From Pseudomonas vlassakiae (GTDB lineage: Bacteria; Pseudomonadota; Gammaproteobacteria; Pseudomonadales; Pseudomonadaceae), in the NCBI RefSeq assembly GCF_014269035.2, contig NZ_JABWRP020000002.1, positions 1 through 64,000 of the forward strand: DNA of 64,000 bases, read 5' to 3'. Each line of letters starts with the position of its first letter. Position 1 is the first letter of the stretch. Made by a program: the position numbers and the translations under genes. Shown in pieces: positions 16,745 through 29,765 of the stretch. The notes beneath the pieces were generated by a model. That model was not told where the DNA came from. It searched no databases and saw only the letters and a program-made list of their open reading frames with translations.

Positions 16745-16827
16745 TTCGCGGTTAAACCCGCTCCCACCGGGATAGCGCCAAGCCTGAGGGCAGCGCCATA
16801 CCGGTGGGAGCGGGTTTACCCGCGAAA
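16745..16827. repeat. Inverted pair of REP elements (BIME)
   Basis: TTCGCGG-TTAAACCCGCTCCCACCGG at 16745-16770 is mirrored by CCGGTGGGAGCGGGTTTACCCGCGAA at 16801-16827. These are P. putida-type REP sequences in head-to-head orientation that can fold into one long hairpin between the convergent MOSC and slt genes. Confidence 0.9.
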
Positions 16828-16851
16828 GGGCAGGAACGGGCTCAGCAAAAA

Positions 16852-18780
16852 TCACATGTCATCGAAATACCGCTCATGCCAGTCCACCAGCGGCTGTGGC
16901 ACGTTGAGCTTCTGCCCGTAGATCACCGAGTACGACAGCACGTTCTGCACATATTGGCGCGTTTCGTCGAACGGGATCGACTCCACCCACACGTCGAAGC
17001 TCAGGTGCTTGGCGCCCTTGAGCCACTGTCGCACACGCCCCGGGCCGGCATTGTAGGCCGCCGACGCCAGCACCCGGTTGCCATTGAACTGGCCATGCAC
17101 CTGGCTCAGGTAGGCCGCACCGACCTGAATGTTCTTTTCCGGATTGAACATCTGCTGCGGCGAGGCCAGCGGGATGCTGAACTTGCGTGCGGTTTCCTTG
17201 GCGGTGGCCGGCATCACCTGCATCAGGCCGCTGGCACCGACGCTGGAGCGGGCATCCTCCATGAAGGCGCTTTCCTGGCGGGTGATGGCGAATACCCAGC
17301 TCGAATGCAGCCCACGCACCTTGGCTTCACGCACCAGGGTGTCGCGGTAGGCCATGGGGAAGCGGACATCCAGGTCGTCCCAGTACTGCGCCTGGCTGAT
17401 GGTGCGGATGGCCGGGAAGTACCAATGCATGTCGTAGGCCAGGCGAGCCTGGGCGACCATCTCATCGCGGTTGAAGTGACGGCTGACGTGGTACCACTCG
17501 CGGCGGCCTTCGACCACCTGGCCACGCGCGTGGAACTCCAGGGCACGCTGGATGCCGGGGGTATTGCGCACCTTGTTGACCAGTTGCGGGCTCAACAGCA
17601 GTGGCCTGTTGTTCAACTGGTAAGGCGTTTTGGCCCGGTCAGCCGCGAGGAACCCGTAGAAGTCACGCTCGCGTGCCACGTTCTTGTACAGCAATGGCAC
17701 TTGCGGGTTGTTCGGCTGGGCCAGCTCCAGGGTGCGCGCCTGCCAGTATTTCCAGCGGTTGCTGCTGGCCAGGTCCTGTGGCAGGCGCCGGGTCAGCTCG
17801 TAGGCGTCTTCCCAACGGCCGAGGCGCAGCAGCAGGCGCAGGCGCCATTCACTGACCGTGTTGTCGCGCAATTCGGGGTCGTAGCGGGTCATCAGGTCCA
17901 GCGCGCGCGGGTCGTAGCGGCGTGCCAGGGTCAGGCCGATCTCGCGGGCGATGGCCACCTTTTCGTCACGCGAGAAATGCATGCGTTGGGCGTAGTCGTC
18001 GAGCAGCGCCATGGCCCGATCAGGGTCTTGCCGGGCCAGGCGGCGCAGGCCGAGGCTGACCACGTCGGACATCGCCTCGGTGGCCGGCATGAAGCGCGAC
18101 GGCTGGTTGAGCAGTTCCGGCTTCTGTGCCACGTCGATCAGCAGCCGGCCCTGAGGCCCGAGCGTGGTCAGGCCTTGCACCAGGTTGTTGGCCAGTGCGT
18201 AGTTGCGCGCCTGGGCTGCAAGCTTGGCGCGGTTCCAGCGCTTGGCCTCGGTCAGCTGGCCCTCTGCGGCCCACATGCCGAACAGGGTGTCGCAGGCAGC
18301 CGGTTGCGTCTTGCCGACGTTCCACAGTTTTTCCGCACTGGCGAAGCCTTCGGCGCGCTGGCCGTGGCTCAACTGATACTGGCCGTTGAGGCAGTCCAGC
18401 TCGGTGAAATTGAGCTTGGGGTCGTAGTATTTGACGAAGGTGTTCCACTCGCCGCGTTCGGCCAGCCAGCGCAGCCAGCGCAGTTTCATCCAGTTGGCCT
18501 GGGGCAGGTCGCCGTGCTTGGCCAGGAAACCTTCGATTTCCTCGTTGCTGGCCGTCTTCAGGCGCGCAGTCAGTTCGTCATACGCCAGGTAAGGCGTGAG
18601 CGGGTAGTCGCGCAGCTGTGGGGCATAACGCAGGTAAGGGCCCTTGTCACCCTTGGCCAGCGCACGCTTGGCCTCGTCGTAATACTGGCGTTGCAGAGAA
18701 AGGTCGATGGCCTGTGCCGCACTGGCGGTGGCGGCAGTGAGCAGCAGGCAGGAAGCAATCTGTAACAGGCGGCTGCGCAT
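16852..18780 (-). CDS. slt: Soluble lytic murein transglycosylase
   Basis: A 642-residue periplasmic lytic transglycosylase of the Slt70 type, cleaving glycan strands with formation of 1,6-anhydro-muropeptides. Residues 1-24 form a signal peptide ending in ASAAQA. A long alpha-helical superhelix (about 30-440) is followed by the linker and the catalytic SLT domain with RQESAF (catalytic Glu), GLMQVMPATA and AYNAGPGRV. The start at 18780 places the signal peptide at the N-terminus; an alternative ATG at 18804 adds eight residues. Its products feed the recycling route in which nagZ also works. Confidence 0.95.
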   Translation of the reverse strand: MRSRLLQIASCLLLTAATASAAQAIDLSLQRQYYDEAKRALAKGDKGPYLRYAPQLRDYPLTPYLAYDELTARLKTASNEEIEGFLAKHGDLPQANWMKLRWLRWLAERGEWNTFVKYYDPKLNFTELDCLNGQYQLSHGQRAEGFASAEKLWNVGKTQPAACDTLFGMWAAEGQLTEAKRWNRAKLAAQARNYALANNLVQGLTTLGPQGRLLIDVAQKPELLNQPSRFMPATEAMSDVVSLGLRRLARQDPDRAMALLDDYAQRMHFSRDEKVAIAREIGLTLARRYDPRALDLMTRYDPELRDNTVSEWRLRLLLRLGRWEDAYELTRRLPQDLASSNRWKYWQARTLELAQPNNPQVPLLYKNVARERDFYGFLAADRAKTPYQLNNRPLLLSPQLVNKVRNTPGIQRALEFHARGQVVEGRREWYHVSRHFNRDEMVAQARLAYDMHWYFPAIRTISQAQYWDDLDVRFPMAYRDTLVREAKVRGLHSSWVFAITRQESAFMEDARSSVGASGLMQVMPATAKETARKFSIPLASPQQMFNPEKNIQVGAAYLSQVHGQFNGNRVLASAAYNAGPGRVRQWLKGAKHLSFDVWVESIPFDETRQYVQNVLSYSVIYGQKLNVPQPLVDWHERYFDDM

Positions 18781-19002
18781 GATACGTCCGGGCAGTTGAA
18801 CCATGGGGAAGTGACGGCGAAGCCAGCACTGTTGGAATCTGATTGCCTTAGCTTAGCCGTTTGCCGGCGGCGGGTGATAGCGCTGTGCTTGTAACCGGGC
18901 ATTAACACTGACCGGGCGTCGCCAAGCCCCGGCACGGAAGTGTACTTAATGCCGGCAAGGGCCAAGTCAGGTAGAATGCGCGCCCGCTTTCTGGAGACGA
19001 AC

Positions 19003-20931
19003 ATGACCCTGCTCAAATTCAGCGATGTGTCCCTCGCATTCGGCGCGATGCCGCTGCTGGACAAAGTGTCCTGGCAGATCGCCCGTGGCGAGCGGGTGTG
19101 CATCATCGGCCGTAACGGCACCGGCAAATCGAGCATGCTGCGCCTGGTCAAGGGCGAGCAGAAGGGCGACGATGGCGAGATCTGGCGCGCCCCTGGCTTG
19201 AAGATCGGCGAGCTGCCACAGGAGCTGCCGGTTGCCGACGAGCGTACGGTGTTCGATGTGGTCGCGGCAGGCCTGGATGGCGTCGGCGAGTTGCTCGCCG
19301 AGTTTCATCACCTGAGCCAGAACATCCACAGCGATGCAGATCTGGAAAAGCTCATGCACGTTCAGCACGAGCTGGAAGCCCGCGACGGCTGGCGCCTGCA
19401 GCAAGTGGTGGAAAGCACCTTGAGCCGCCTGCAGTTGCCCGCCGACAAAACCCTGGCCGAGCTCTCCGGTGGCTGGCGCCGCCGCGTGCTGCTGGCCCAG
19501 GCGCTGGTGTCCGAGCCTGATCTGTTGCTGCTCGACGAGCCGACCAACCACCTGGACATCGGGGCCATCGCCTGGCTCGAAGAAGCCCTGCGTGGTTTCA
19601 ACGGTGCTGTGCTGTTCATCACCCACGACCGTTCCTTCCTGCAGAACCTCGCCACGCGCATCCTCGAACTGGACCGCGGCGGCCTGATCGACTGGAACGG
19701 CGACTACGCCAGCTTCCTGGTGCACAAGGAAGCCGCGCTGGCCGCCGAAGAAACCGCCAATGCGCTGTTCGACAAGCGCCTGGCCCAGGAAGAAGTGTGG
19801 ATTCGCCAGGGCATCAAGGCCCGTCGTACCCGCAACGAAGGCCGTGTGCGTGCACTCAAGGCCCTGCGCGTCGAGCGCAGCGAGCGCCGCGAACGCCAGG
19901 GCAAGGCGAACATCCAGATCGAAGCGGCGGACAAATCCGGCAAGCAGGTGATGGTGCTGGAAAACGTCAGCTTCCATCACGCCGATGGCCCGCTGCTGGT
20001 CAAGGACTTCTCCATGGTCCTGCAGCGCCAGGATCGTATCGGCCTGCTGGGTGCCAACGGTACCGGCAAGACCACCCTGCTGAAGATGATGCTCGGTGAC
20101 CTGGAGCCCACCGCAGGCAAGGTCGAGCGCGGCACCAAGCTGGAAGTGGCGTACTTCGATCAGATGCGCCACCAGCTCGACCTGGAAAAGACCGTGATCG
20201 ACAACCTCGCCGAAGGCCGTGACTTCATCGAGATCGATGGTCAGAACCGCCATGTGCTGAGCTACCTGGGCGATTTCCTGTTCAGCCCGCAGCGTGCCCG
20301 TACGCCGGTCAAGGCGCTGTCCGGAGGCGAGCGGGCGCGCCTGCTGCTGGCCAAGCTGTTCAGCAAGCCGGCCAACCTGCTGGTGCTCGACGAACCGACC
20401 AACGACCTGGATGTGGAAACCCTCGAGTTGCTGGAAGAGGTGCTGTCCAACTACAAGGGCACCGTGCTGATGGTCAGCCACGACCGGGCCTTCCTCGACA
20501 ACGTCGTCACCAGCACCTTGGTATTCGAAGGTGAGGGCAAGGTGCGCGAGTATGTCGGTGGCTATGAAGACTGGATCCGCCAGGGCGGCTCGCCGAAGCT
20601 GCTCGGCGTGACCGAGAGCAAGGGCGGCAAGTCCGAGCTCAACAGTGCCGTGGTCGAAAAGCCGGTGGAAGTGGCTGCGCCTGCGCCAGCTGCGCCGGTT
20701 GCCGATACGTCGAAGAAAAAGCTCAGCTACAAGCTGCAACGCGAGCTCGAAATGCTGCCGGGGCAGATCGACGAGGTCGAAAAACGCATGGCCGAGGCGC
20801 AGGAAGAGGTGAACGCTGCTGGCTTCTATCAGCGGCCGATTGCCGAGACTTCGGCAGTGCTGGCCAAGATCGAGAAGCTGCAAGCCGAGCTGGATGCGCT
20901 GGTGGAGCGCTGGGCTGAGCTGGAAGGCTGA
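19003..20931 (+). CDS. uup: ABC-F ATPase Uup
   Basis: A 642-residue soluble ABC-F protein with two ATPase domains. Walker A motifs are GRNGTGKSS and GANGTGKTT, the signatures are LSGGW and LSGGE, and the Walker B motifs are LLLLDEPTNHLD and LLVLDEPTNDLD. A basic interdomain linker and a C-terminal coiled-coil domain (from about residue 575, KLSYKLQRELEMLPGQIDEVEKRM) identify Uup, which acts at ribosomes and affects excision of repeated DNA. The ATG at 19003 follows GGAGACGA. A REP-like hairpin follows the stop codon. Confidence 0.93.
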   Translation: MTLLKFSDVSLAFGAMPLLDKVSWQIARGERVCIIGRNGTGKSSMLRLVKGEQKGDDGEIWRAPGLKIGELPQELPVADERTVFDVVAAGLDGVGELLAEFHHLSQNIHSDADLEKLMHVQHELEARDGWRLQQVVESTLSRLQLPADKTLAELSGGWRRRVLLAQALVSEPDLLLLDEPTNHLDIGAIAWLEEALRGFNGAVLFITHDRSFLQNLATRILELDRGGLIDWNGDYASFLVHKEAALAAEETANALFDKRLAQEEVWIRQGIKARRTRNEGRVRALKALRVERSERRERQGKANIQIEAADKSGKQVMVLENVSFHHADGPLLVKDFSMVLQRQDRIGLLGANGTGKTTLLKMMLGDLEPTAGKVERGTKLEVAYFDQMRHQLDLEKTVIDNLAEGRDFIEIDGQNRHVLSYLGDFLFSPQRARTPVKALSGGERARLLLAKLFSKPANLLVLDEPTNDLDVETLELLEEVLSNYKGTVLMVSHDRAFLDNVVTSTLVFEGEGKVREYVGGYEDWIRQGGSPKLLGVTESKGGKSELNSAVVEKPVEVAAPAPAAPVADTSKKKLSYKLQRELEMLPGQIDEVEKRMAEAQEEVNAAGFYQRPIAETSAVLAKIEKLQAELDALVERWAELEG

Positions 20932-20944
20932 TCAGCCTTCATTG

Positions 20945-20974
20945 GCCTCTTCGCGGGCAAACCCGCGAAGAGGC
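20945..20974. terminator. Perfect 13-bp hairpin (REP-like) between uup and usp
   Basis: GCCTCTTCGCGGG, a CAAA loop and CCCGCGAAGAGGC form a perfect hairpin between convergent genes. It has the CGCGAAG core of local REP elements and no T-run, so it may act as a transcript-stabilising end or a weak bidirectional terminator. Confidence 0.75.
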
Positions 20975-20988
20975 TGGTGCAGGCTAGA

Positions 20989-21429
20989 TCATTCTTTTTT
21001 CTGCAAACGCACCGCCAGCACATCGCATGGCGCCCCATGCAGCACATCATTGGCGGTGGATCCCAGCAGCAAGGCCAGGCCATGCCGACCATGGCTGCCG
21101 ACCACGATCAGGTCGCACTTCTGGTCCTTGGCCAGCTGGTGGATTTCCTGGCGCGGCTGGCCGTAGGTCAGGTGCGAGTCGCCACGATTGATGTCGGGGT
21201 ACTTGTTGAACAGGCGGTCCATGCGCTCCTTGGCCTGGTCGAACTGCTGCTGTTGCAGCTGCGACAGGTCCATCGGCACATCGCCGCCAAAGGCCATCGC
21301 CATCGGTTCGACGATATGCACCAGCGAGACCTTGGCGCCTGTGGGCTCGGCGAGCTTCATGGCACGCTTGATCACCGGGTCGCATTCCTCGGTGAGGTCG
21401 ACGGCGACCAGAAGATGTTCGTAGGACAT
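20989..21429 (-). CDS. Universal stress protein (UspA family)
   Basis: A 146-residue single-domain Usp protein. The N-terminal strand (YEHLLVAVDLTEE) holds the conserved Asp, and the C-terminal nucleotide loop GSHGRHGLALLLGSTAN is of the ATP-binding type. Usp proteins form dimers and support survival in starvation or oxygen limitation. The start at 21429 (MSYEHLL) is standard for the family; the longer frame to 21486 is not. Confidence 0.93.
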   Translation of the reverse strand: MSYEHLLVAVDLTEECDPVIKRAMKLAEPTGAKVSLVHIVEPMAMAFGGDVPMDLSQLQQQQFDQAKERMDRLFNKYPDINRGDSHLTYGQPRQEIHQLAKDQKCDLIVVGSHGRHGLALLLGSTANDVLHGAPCDVLAVRLQKKE

Positions 21430-21539
21430 GAGCTGTACTCCTGACAATCGCGATAGTAGAAGTATGGTCGCTTTCCGGCAGGTCATCCGTGAATACTGAG
21501 TAACCCGCTCTTTTGCAACGCTTTATGGAACTTACTGAT

Positions 21540-21977
21540 ATGACGGTATGGCTAGTGGTGTCAATCCTTGCGCTGATTCTCAGTCCGCTGTCCTGGCTGC
21601 GCCTGTCGCGCAAACAGGGGCAGCAGATGAGCCTGCGCCTGGAGGCGCGGCGCATGGGCCTGGCCATGCAGCTGGCCCCCCAGCAGTGGCCACACTGGTT
21701 CGAGCAGGCGCCGCCGAGCCCGTGCCCGCAATACCACCGTGGGCGCAGGAGCGGGCATGAAGACAGCTGGTGCTATTGGCAGGTCAGCCCTGGTGTCTGG
21801 TGGAACCAGTGGAAGGAAGCCTGCGAAGAGCCGCGCCTGAACGAAGTGTTCATGCGCCTGCCGGCAACCGTCTACAAGGTCGAGGCTGACAAGCGCATGC
21901 TTGCCCTTTACTGGAGCGAGCGCGGGGATAAATCTGTATTGCAGGATATTGCCCACGCCTTCGACACCCTGGCTTGA
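21540..21977 (+). CDS. Small single-pass membrane protein of unknown function
   Basis: I do not recognise this 145-residue protein. One hydrophobic helix lies at about 2-22 (TVWLVVSILALILSPLSWL), followed by an Arg-rich segment and a soluble domain with many Trp residues (SWCYWQ, GVWWNQWKEA) and a C-terminal helix. It probably sits in the inner membrane with the domain on the cytoplasmic side, given the positive residues after the helix. It is divergent from the Usp gene and ends in a strong hairpin. It appears to be a conserved Pseudomonas protein. Confidence 0.6.
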   Translation: MTVWLVVSILALILSPLSWLRLSRKQGQQMSLRLEARRMGLAMQLAPQQWPHWFEQAPPSPCPQYHRGRRSGHEDSWCYWQVSPGVWWNQWKEACEEPRLNEVFMRLPATVYKVEADKRMLALYWSERGDKSVLQDIAHAFDTLA

Positions 21978-21985
21978 TAGCCATA

Positions 21986-22031
21986 ACGACAAAGCGGCAA
22001 CCCGGTAGCTACCAGGTTGCCGCTTTGTCGT
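21986..22031. terminator. Strong hairpin terminator
   Basis: ACGACAAAGCGGCAACC and GGTTGCCGCTTTGTCGT form a 17-bp perfect stem followed by TTTC. It terminates the membrane-protein gene. Confidence 0.85.
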
Positions 22032-22448
22032 TTCTGCTGCGCAGAAAAGGCCAGGCAGGCCGGGAAATTCCTGAATCCAGTCGCAGTGTAGCCATTCCCA
22101 GGCCGCGTGCATGAAATAAATGCAGCCCCCGTCGTTTGCGTGTGGTCAATCGCTCACATGAATGATCAGTAATCACTGTCATCATGTTTTACCCATCGAC
22201 GATACAAAATGACCGCAAAGTCGCGTTTTCACCCTGTTCCGGAGCATTTGACAACGCCGACCTTTTCGGTGAATGTGTGCATACCCAAATCAAACGGGCG
22301 TATGAATTGAGCGTTTGTATGTCATACCGCTCATACAGAACCCCGACTAGCGCGCTGACGGGTGTGCCTGGGGCAAGGGCGGCAAGACCTACTCTTCCAC
22401 CAGCGATCGGCGTGTACAGTTCAGCTTCCATATCGTGGAGATCAGTTG
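22032..22448 (+). promoter_or_regulatory. fadB upstream regulatory region
   Basis: These 417 bases carry no convincing gene. They hold the dyad at 22291-22317, related to PsrA half-sites, and must include the fadBA promoter. A second pair of related short words (TATGTCATAC, CGCTCATAC) lies at about 22317-22335. Confidence 0.5.
22291..22317 (+). promoter_or_regulatory. CAAACG-N15-CGTTTG dyad, possible PsrA operator
   Basis: CAAACG at 22291-22296 and CGTTTG at 22312-22317 form a symmetric site 131 bases before fadB. PsrA sites are (G/C)AAAC-N2-4-GTTT(G/C). The site here can be read as two overlapping imperfect copies, CAAACgggcGTATG and its mirror. PsrA is known to repress fadBA5 in P. aeruginosa, and psrA lies in this window. 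Confidence 0.45.
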
Positions 22449-24596
<2,148 letters not shown>

Positions 24597-24612
24597 GTGG
24601 TCAACGAGCTAG

Positions 24613-25803
<1,191 letters not shown>

Positions 25804-25822
25804 TCGCGTAGCGGGACAGCAG

Positions 25823-25853
25823 CCGGGGCCTTGTGCCCCGGTTTTTGTTTTTT
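25823..25853 (+). terminator. fadBA terminator
   Basis: CCGGGGC-CTTGT-GCCCCGG followed by TTTTTGTTTTTT is a typical strong rho-independent terminator. Confidence 0.92.
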
Positions 25854-25882
25854 ACAGAATTTGTTTCAAGAGGAAGGGCGGC

Positions 25883-26134
25883 ATGCAGATACAACCAGGC
25901 GTATACCGGCATTACAAAGGGCCTGAGTACCGTGTCTTCAGTGTTGCACGGCACTCGGAGAATGAAGAGTGGATGGTCTTCTACCAATGCCTGTATGGTG
26001 ATTACAGCTTCTGGGTGAGGCCCCTTGCGATGTTCCAGGAGTCCGTCGAGGTTGACGGCGAGCAGGTGCCGCGCTTTGCTTTGGTCAAGGTCGAAGAAGG
26101 GCTGCCGGAGCTGGTTGGCAAGTCGCAAGCGTGA
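25883..26134 (+). CDS. DUF1653-domain protein
   Basis: This 83-residue protein matches the DUF1653 family: GVYRHYKGPEYRVFSVARHSE, then WMVFYQCLYGDYSFWVRPLAMFQE. The fold is a small beta-barrel with no known reaction. The sequence has no signal peptide. The ribosome site is AGAGGAAGGGCGGC. It stands between fadA and topA with its own space upstream and is probably a single-gene unit. Confidence 0.88.
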   Translation: MQIQPGVYRHYKGPEYRVFSVARHSENEEWMVFYQCLYGDYSFWVRPLAMFQESVEVDGEQVPRFALVKVEEGLPELVGKSQA

Positions 26135-26234
26135 TCGACCACGCTTGACCTCACTCTTTTGCCACTATATATAGCGGTGCCGCGTCCGGCACCTGACGCG
26201 TTTTTCATCTTCAGATTCAGGAATACTCCGATCC

Positions 26235-28847
26235 ATGGGCAAATCGCTGGTCATTGTGGAATCCCCGGCCAAGGCCAAGACCATCAACAAGTACCTGGGC
26301 AACCAGTACGTGGTGAAGTCGAGTATCGGCCATATCCGAGACCTCCCCACCAGCGGTTCGGCCAGCGCAAGCAAAGAGCCGGCCGCCAAGCGTGGCAAGG
26401 CTGCTGCGGGTGAGGCTCCGGCGCTGTCGCCAAAAGAGAAGGCCCGTCGCCAGCTGGTGGCGCGCATGGGCGTCGACCCTGAGCACGGCTGGAAAGCCAA
26501 GTACGAGATCCTTCCCGGCAAGGAGAAGGTGATCGAAGAGCTCCGCCGCCTGGCCAAGGATGCCGACACCATCTATCTCGCAACCGACTTGGACCGCGAA
26601 GGGGAAGCCATTGCCTGGCACCTGCGCGAAGCCATCGGTGGTGACGACACCCGCTACAAGCGCGTGGTGTTCAACGAAATTACCAAGAAGGCGATCCAGG
26701 AAGCGTTCTCGCAGCCTGGCGAGCTGGACATCGACCGGGTCAACGCCCAGCAGGCGCGGCGCTTCCTCGACCGCGTGGTGGGCTATATGGTCTCGCCGCT
26801 GCTGTGGGCCAAGATCGCCCGCGGCCTGTCTGCCGGCCGCGTACAGTCGGTAGCGGTGAAGCTGGTGGTCGAGCGTGAGCGCGAGATCCGTGCCTTCGTC
26901 CCTGAAGAGTACTGGGAAGTGCACGCCGAGCTTGGCACCGCCAAGAACGCCAAAGTGCGTTTTGAAGTGGCGCGCGAGAAGGGCGAGGCCTTCAAGCCGC
27001 TGAACGAAGCTCAGGCCATGGCCGCGCTGGACAAGCTCAAGGCCTCCAGCTACAGCGTGATCAAGCGCGAAGACCGCCCGACCAGCAGCAAGCCGTCGGC
27101 CCCGTTCATCACCTCCACCCTGCAGCAGGCCGCGAGCAACCGCCTGGGCTTCGGGGTGAAGAAGACCATGATGATGGCCCAGCGTCTGTACGAAGCGGGT
27201 TACATCACCTACATGCGTACCGACTCGACCAACCTGTCGGCAGACGCCCTGGACATGGCGCGCAGCTACATCGAGCGCGAGTTCGGCAAGCAGTACCTGC
27301 CGGAAGCCCCGCTGGTGTATGGCAGCAAGGAAGGTGCCCAGGAGGCGCACGAGGCGATTCGCCCCTCTGACGTCAATACCCACCCCACCAAGCTCAGCGG
27401 CATGGAGCGGGATGCAGAGCGTCTGTACGAGCTGATCTGGCGCCAGTTCCTGGCCTGCCAGATGCCTCCGGCGCAATACCTGTCCACCAGTGTCACTGTG
27501 GCTGCTGGTGATTTCGAGCTGCGTGCCAAGGGCCGCATCCTCAAGTTCGACGGTTACACCCGTGTGCTGCCACAGCAGAGCAAGCCGGGCGAAGACGATG
27601 TGCTGCCGGAAATGGCCCAGGGCGAAGCGCTCAAGCTGATCCAGCTCGACCCGAGCCAGCACTTCACCAAGCCACCGGCGCGCTTCACCGAAGCGAGCCT
27701 GGTCAAGGAAATGGAAAAACGCGGTATTGGTCGCCCGTCGACCTATGCGGCGATCATTTCTACCATCCAGGACCGCGGCTACGTCACGCTGCACAATCGT
27801 CGTTTCTACTCCGAGAAGATGGGCGATATCGTCACCGAGCGCCTGTCGGAGAGCTTCTCCAACCTGATGGACTATGGCTTCACTGCCGACATGGAAGAGA
27901 ACCTCGACGACGTGGCCCAGGGCGAACGTGACTGGAAGAACGTGCTCGACGAGTTCTACGGTGACTTCAGCAAGAAACTGCTGACCGCCGAGTCTGCCGA
28001 AAGCGGCATGCGTGCCAACCAGCCGACCATGACCCATATTCCGTGCAAGGAATGTGGCCGGCCAATGATGATCCGCACCGCTTCCACCGGTGTGTTTCTC
28101 GGTTGCTCGGGTTACAGCCTGCCGCCGAAAGAGCGCTGCAAGGCCACCGTGAACCTGGTGCCGGGCGATGAGATTGCTGCGGACGATGAGGGTGAATCGG
28201 AATCGCGCGTGCTGCTGGGCAAGCACCGCTGCCCGATCTGTGCCACGGCGATGGATGCCTACCTGCTGGATGAGAAGCACAAGCTGCACATCTGCGGTAA
28301 TAACCCGGACTGCGCCGGCTACGAGATCGAAGAGGGCAGCTACCGCATCAAGGGCTACGAAGGGCCGAGCCTGGAGTGCGACAAGTGCGGCAGCGAGATG
28401 CAACTCAAGACGGGCCGATTCGGTAAGTTCTTCGGTTGCACCAACCCGGCGTGCAAGAACACCCGCAAGCTGCTCAAGAGCGGTGAGGCGGCACCACCGA
28501 AGATGGACAAGGTGGAAATGCCGGAGCTCAAGTGCGAGAAGGTCGACGACACCTACGTGCTGCGTGACGGCGCTTCGGGCCTGTTCCTGGCGGCCAGCCA
28601 GTTCCCGAAAAACCGCGAAACCCGTGCACCGTTGGTGCTGGAGATCGTTCCGCACAAGCACGAGATCGATCCGAAGTATCACTTCTTGTGCGATGCGCCG
28701 CAGAAAGACCCGGAAGGGCGCCCGGCGGTAATTCGTTACAGCCGCAAGACCAAGGAGCAGTACGTGCAGTCCGAGGTCGATGGCAAGCCGACTGGCTGGA
28801 AGGCGTTCTACGAGGGTGGTGCGTGGAAGGTTGAAGACAAGCGCTGA
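26235..28847 (+). CDS. topA: DNA topoisomerase I
   Basis: The 870-residue type IA topoisomerase relaxes negative supercoils. The Toprim domain begins at [14 protein letters not shown] and has [11 protein letters not shown]; the active-site Tyr is in TYMRTDST (near residue 320). Three C-terminal zinc-finger-type tetracysteine units are visible (CKECG...GCSGY, CPIC...CGNNPDC, CDKCG...CTNPAC), followed by a basic tail that can contact RNA polymerase. The N-terminus contains a short Ala/Lys insertion ([20 protein letters not shown]) seen in pseudomonad homologues. Confidence 0.97.
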   Translation: MGKSLVIVESPAKAKTINKYLGNQYVVKSSIGHIRDLPTSGSASASKEPAAKRGKAAAGEAPALSPKEKARRQLVARMGVDPEHGWKAKYEILPGKEKVIEELRRLAKDADTIYLATDLDREGEAIAWHLREAIGGDDTRYKRVVFNEITKKAIQEAFSQPGELDIDRVNAQQARRFLDRVVGYMVSPLLWAKIARGLSAGRVQSVAVKLVVEREREIRAFVPEEYWEVHAELGTAKNAKVRFEVAREKGEAFKPLNEAQAMAALDKLKASSYSVIKREDRPTSSKPSAPFITSTLQQAASNRLGFGVKKTMMMAQRLYEAGYITYMRTDSTNLSADALDMARSYIEREFGKQYLPEAPLVYGSKEGAQEAHEAIRPSDVNTHPTKLSGMERDAERLYELIWRQFLACQMPPAQYLSTSVTVAAGDFELRAKGRILKFDGYTRVLPQQSKPGEDDVLPEMAQGEALKLIQLDPSQHFTKPPARFTEASLVKEMEKRGIGRPSTYAAIISTIQDRGYVTLHNRRFYSEKMGDIVTERLSESFSNLMDYGFTADMEENLDDVAQGERDWKNVLDEFYGDFSKKLLTAESAESGMRANQPTMTHIPCKECGRPMMIRTASTGVFLGCSGYSLPPKERCKATVNLVPGDEIAADDEGESESRVLLGKHRCPICATAMDAYLLDEKHKLHICGNNPDCAGYEIEEGSYRIKGYEGPSLECDKCGSEMQLKTGRFGKFFGCTNPACKNTRKLLKSGEAAPPKMDKVEMPELKCEKVDDTYVLRDGASGLFLAASQFPKNRETRAPLVLEIVPHKHEIDPKYHFLCDAPQKDPEGRPAVIRYSRKTKEQYVQSEVDGKPTGWKAFYEGGAWKVEDKR

Positions 28848-28900
28848 TCTGTCAGTGCTGTAATTGGGGCCGCCTCGCAGCCATACTGAGGGTATTGAAA

Positions 28901-29416
28901 ATGGCCCAGGAACTTTACACCCGCACCAACCAGAAATTGTTCTTCGCAGGCCTCGCCCTCGAATCCATGGCCAAGGCTGAGCAGAGCCAGGCCATGAACG
29001 CTCAGGGCCTAGTCCAGGCCGAGCGTGAGTCGGCGCTGTTCCACCTGTACGGCGCGTTGCTGGGGCTGTGTCATGAAATCGGTGGTTTCTACCGCCTGCC
29101 CGTGGTGGCTTCGGTCGAGCAAGCGCTGGCCGACGATGCGCTGAACAACATCGCCATCCCTGAAGTGGCGGAGATGCTCGAACTGGTTCGCCAGCGCGAA
29201 ACCTGGTTGGCGCAACTGCTCAGTGCTTATGCCGATTTGTTCCGACCACCGGTCGCGAAAAAAACAGCCAAGACCGACGTCACCCAGCCGCTGATTCAGG
29301 CCGTCAATCTCGATGAGCCCGAGCGTCCTGCATTGCCCAGGGAAGCGCTGGAAGAATGGCGCAATGACCTTAAAAGCCTGGTGAGACGTTTCCGCGACGC
29401 GCTGAGTGAGTGCTGA
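28901..29416 (+). CDS. DUF6586-family protein
   Basis: A 171-residue, mostly helical soluble protein beginning AQELYTRTNQKLFFAGLALE. I take it to be the Pseudomonas DUF6586 family from the N-terminal pattern; no function is known to me. It starts at the ATG at 28901, which has GAGGG eight bases upstream, rather than at a TTG at 28895. It follows topA by 53 bases and precedes another small gene by 50 bases, so the three may share a transcript. Confidence 0.7.
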   Translation: MAQELYTRTNQKLFFAGLALESMAKAEQSQAMNAQGLVQAERESALFHLYGALLGLCHEIGGFYRLPVVASVEQALADDALNNIAIPEVAEMLELVRQRETWLAQLLSAYADLFRPPVAKKTAKTDVTQPLIQAVNLDEPERPALPREALEEWRNDLKSLVRRFRDALSEC

Positions 29417-29466
29417 CAGCTGCAACGGCTGGTACACTAACGGCCTTTCGTGGAGAACTGCCCTAT

Positions 29467-29700
29467 ATGTCTACGTCGTTTCTGGAAATTGTCGAGTTGC
29501 CTGATGGCCGTATCGAGCTGCGTCGCGCCGAGGATGAAGGCTCCCTGGTAACCCTGGATTTCTCGGAAGACGCCAAGGCGTTCCTGCAGGGCCAGCATGT
29601 CGAGGTCGCCAAGGCAATGCTGAGTGTTGGCGTGCAAATGGCAGGCCGCCTGGTAGAAGGTGAGCTGGAGCGCGACGAAGGGCCGCGTGTGTTGCACTGA
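29467..29700 (+). CDS. Small conserved protein of unknown function
   Basis: This 77-residue acidic protein (STSFLEIVELPDGRIELRRAEDEG, DFSEDAKAFLQGQHVEVAKAM) has no recognised domain. It appears conserved beside topA and lexA in pseudomonads. The ATG at 29467 follows GGAGAACTG. It is convergent with sulA, and a hairpin covers the junction. Confidence 0.7.
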   Translation: MSTSFLEIVELPDGRIELRRAEDEGSLVTLDFSEDAKAFLQGQHVEVAKAMLSVGVQMAGRLVEGELERDEGPRVLH

Positions 29701-29727
29701 ATCGCCCGCTTGCACTGCTTCATAGGC

Positions 29728-29765
29728 AAAGCCTGAACATCAGCCGAGGCGGATGTTCAGGCTTT
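29728..29765. terminator. Hairpin terminator overlapping the sulA 3' end
   Basis: AAAGCCTGAACATC and GATGTTCAGGCTTT form a 14-bp perfect stem with a 10-base loop between convergent genes. The right arm codes for the last residues of SulA (SLNI), so the terminator lies partly inside that gene. Confidence 0.8.
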
